Shown in pieces: positions 12,281 to 12,405 of a stretch of 12,405 bases of DNA. Source of the stretch: Solobacterium sp. (GTDB taxonomy: Bacteria; Bacillota_I; Bacilli_A; Erysipelotrichales; Erysipelotrichaceae). The position numbers were made by a program, and so were the translations under genes. Numbering within the stretch: position 1 is the stretch's first letter; each line of letters opens with the position of its first letter. The notes beneath the pieces are model-generated. The model did not search any database. It was not told where the DNA came from and saw only the letters and a program-made list of their open reading frames with translations. The stretch is from NCBI GenBank assembly GCA_017514645.1, contig JAFWJP010000204.1, positions 1-12,405 on the forward strand. The letters run 5' to 3'.

Positions 12281-12405
12281 ATATCAGATCGTGGAAAACG
12301 AATACCAGGCGCATGCCGGATCCAAAGCAGTACAGGATATACGCATGATTGCCGAAGCGCTCGGTTTCCGGCCGCTGAACCTGACACCTTCCTTTCTTCC
12401 GGACC
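12267..12405 (+). CDS. Start of a further gene, possibly a galactofuranosyltransferase-like protein, cut by the window edge
   Basis: Only 46 residues are visible: MTVCKYQIVENEYQ, then AHAGSKAVQDIRMIAEALGF, then RPLNLTPSFLPD. The ATG at 12267 follows GGAGG (12253-12257) nine bases upstream and overlaps the end of the GT4 gene by 14 bases, the same overlap as at the wzt-GT2 junction, so this is a real, coupled gene. The segment AGSKAVQDIRMIAEALGF (a charged helix after a small-residue turn, then GF and a beta strand) resembles the start of WbbI/EpsJ-type proteins labelled galactofuranosyltransferase. From this fragment that is a weak resemblance only; another sugar transferase is equally possible. 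Confidence 0.7.
   Translation, partial: MTVCKYQIVENEYQAHAGSKAVQDIRMIAEALGFRPLNLTPSFLPD

Overview
The window comes from a Gram-positive-type bacterium of moderate GC content, probably Bacillota and plausibly the Erysipelotrichia. The clues are purine-rich AGGAGG ribosome binding sites, extended -10 promoters, compact hairpin-plus-U terminators, a DegV protein, an AIM24-family protein, and a Wzm/Wzt export pair in a genome with no Gram-negative signature. The taxon is an inference; no rRNA or other marker is present. I find no tRNA, rRNA, CRISPR array, insertion sequence, integrase or attachment site.

Bases 1-5160 hold short, mostly monocistronic housekeeping units separated by clear terminators. 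These are an AIM24/TIGR00266 protein cut by the left edge (1-615), an unrecognised 213-residue protein (709-1350), a DegV lipid-binding protein on the minus strand (1377-2204), a divergent TetR-type regulator (2320-2874), an M24 metallopeptidase behind a structured leader (3127-4344), and a minus-strand P-loop kinase (4423-5148). Bidirectional terminators sit at the two convergent junctions. The degV/tetR divergent region carries an exact 10-bp direct repeat. The junction between the P-loop kinase and the sugar kinase carries a perfect 13-bp palindrome inside the probable kinase promoter.

Bases 5238-6784 hold an FGGY sugar kinase, nearest in my judgement to sedoheptulokinases, followed by a short rubredoxin reading frame that lacks an ATG and has a shortened loop between its CxxC pairs.

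Bases 6912-12405 form one same-strand, tightly packed polysaccharide locus: GT2 glycosyltransferase, ABC permease (Wzm type), ABC ATPase with a C-terminal glycan-binding-like domain (Wzt type), a second GT2, a GT4, and the start of a further gene that runs off the right edge. The likely scheme is that the glycosyltransferases build a cell-surface glycan on a lipid carrier in the cytoplasm, and the Wzm/Wzt transporter, with its extra domain reading the finished chain, exports it. Four of the five junctions overlap or nearly touch, which suggests coupled translation. The window shows no wholly new system. The best leads are the extended Wzt in a Gram-positive-like setting, the missed rubredoxin, the M24 leader and the operator-like repeats.
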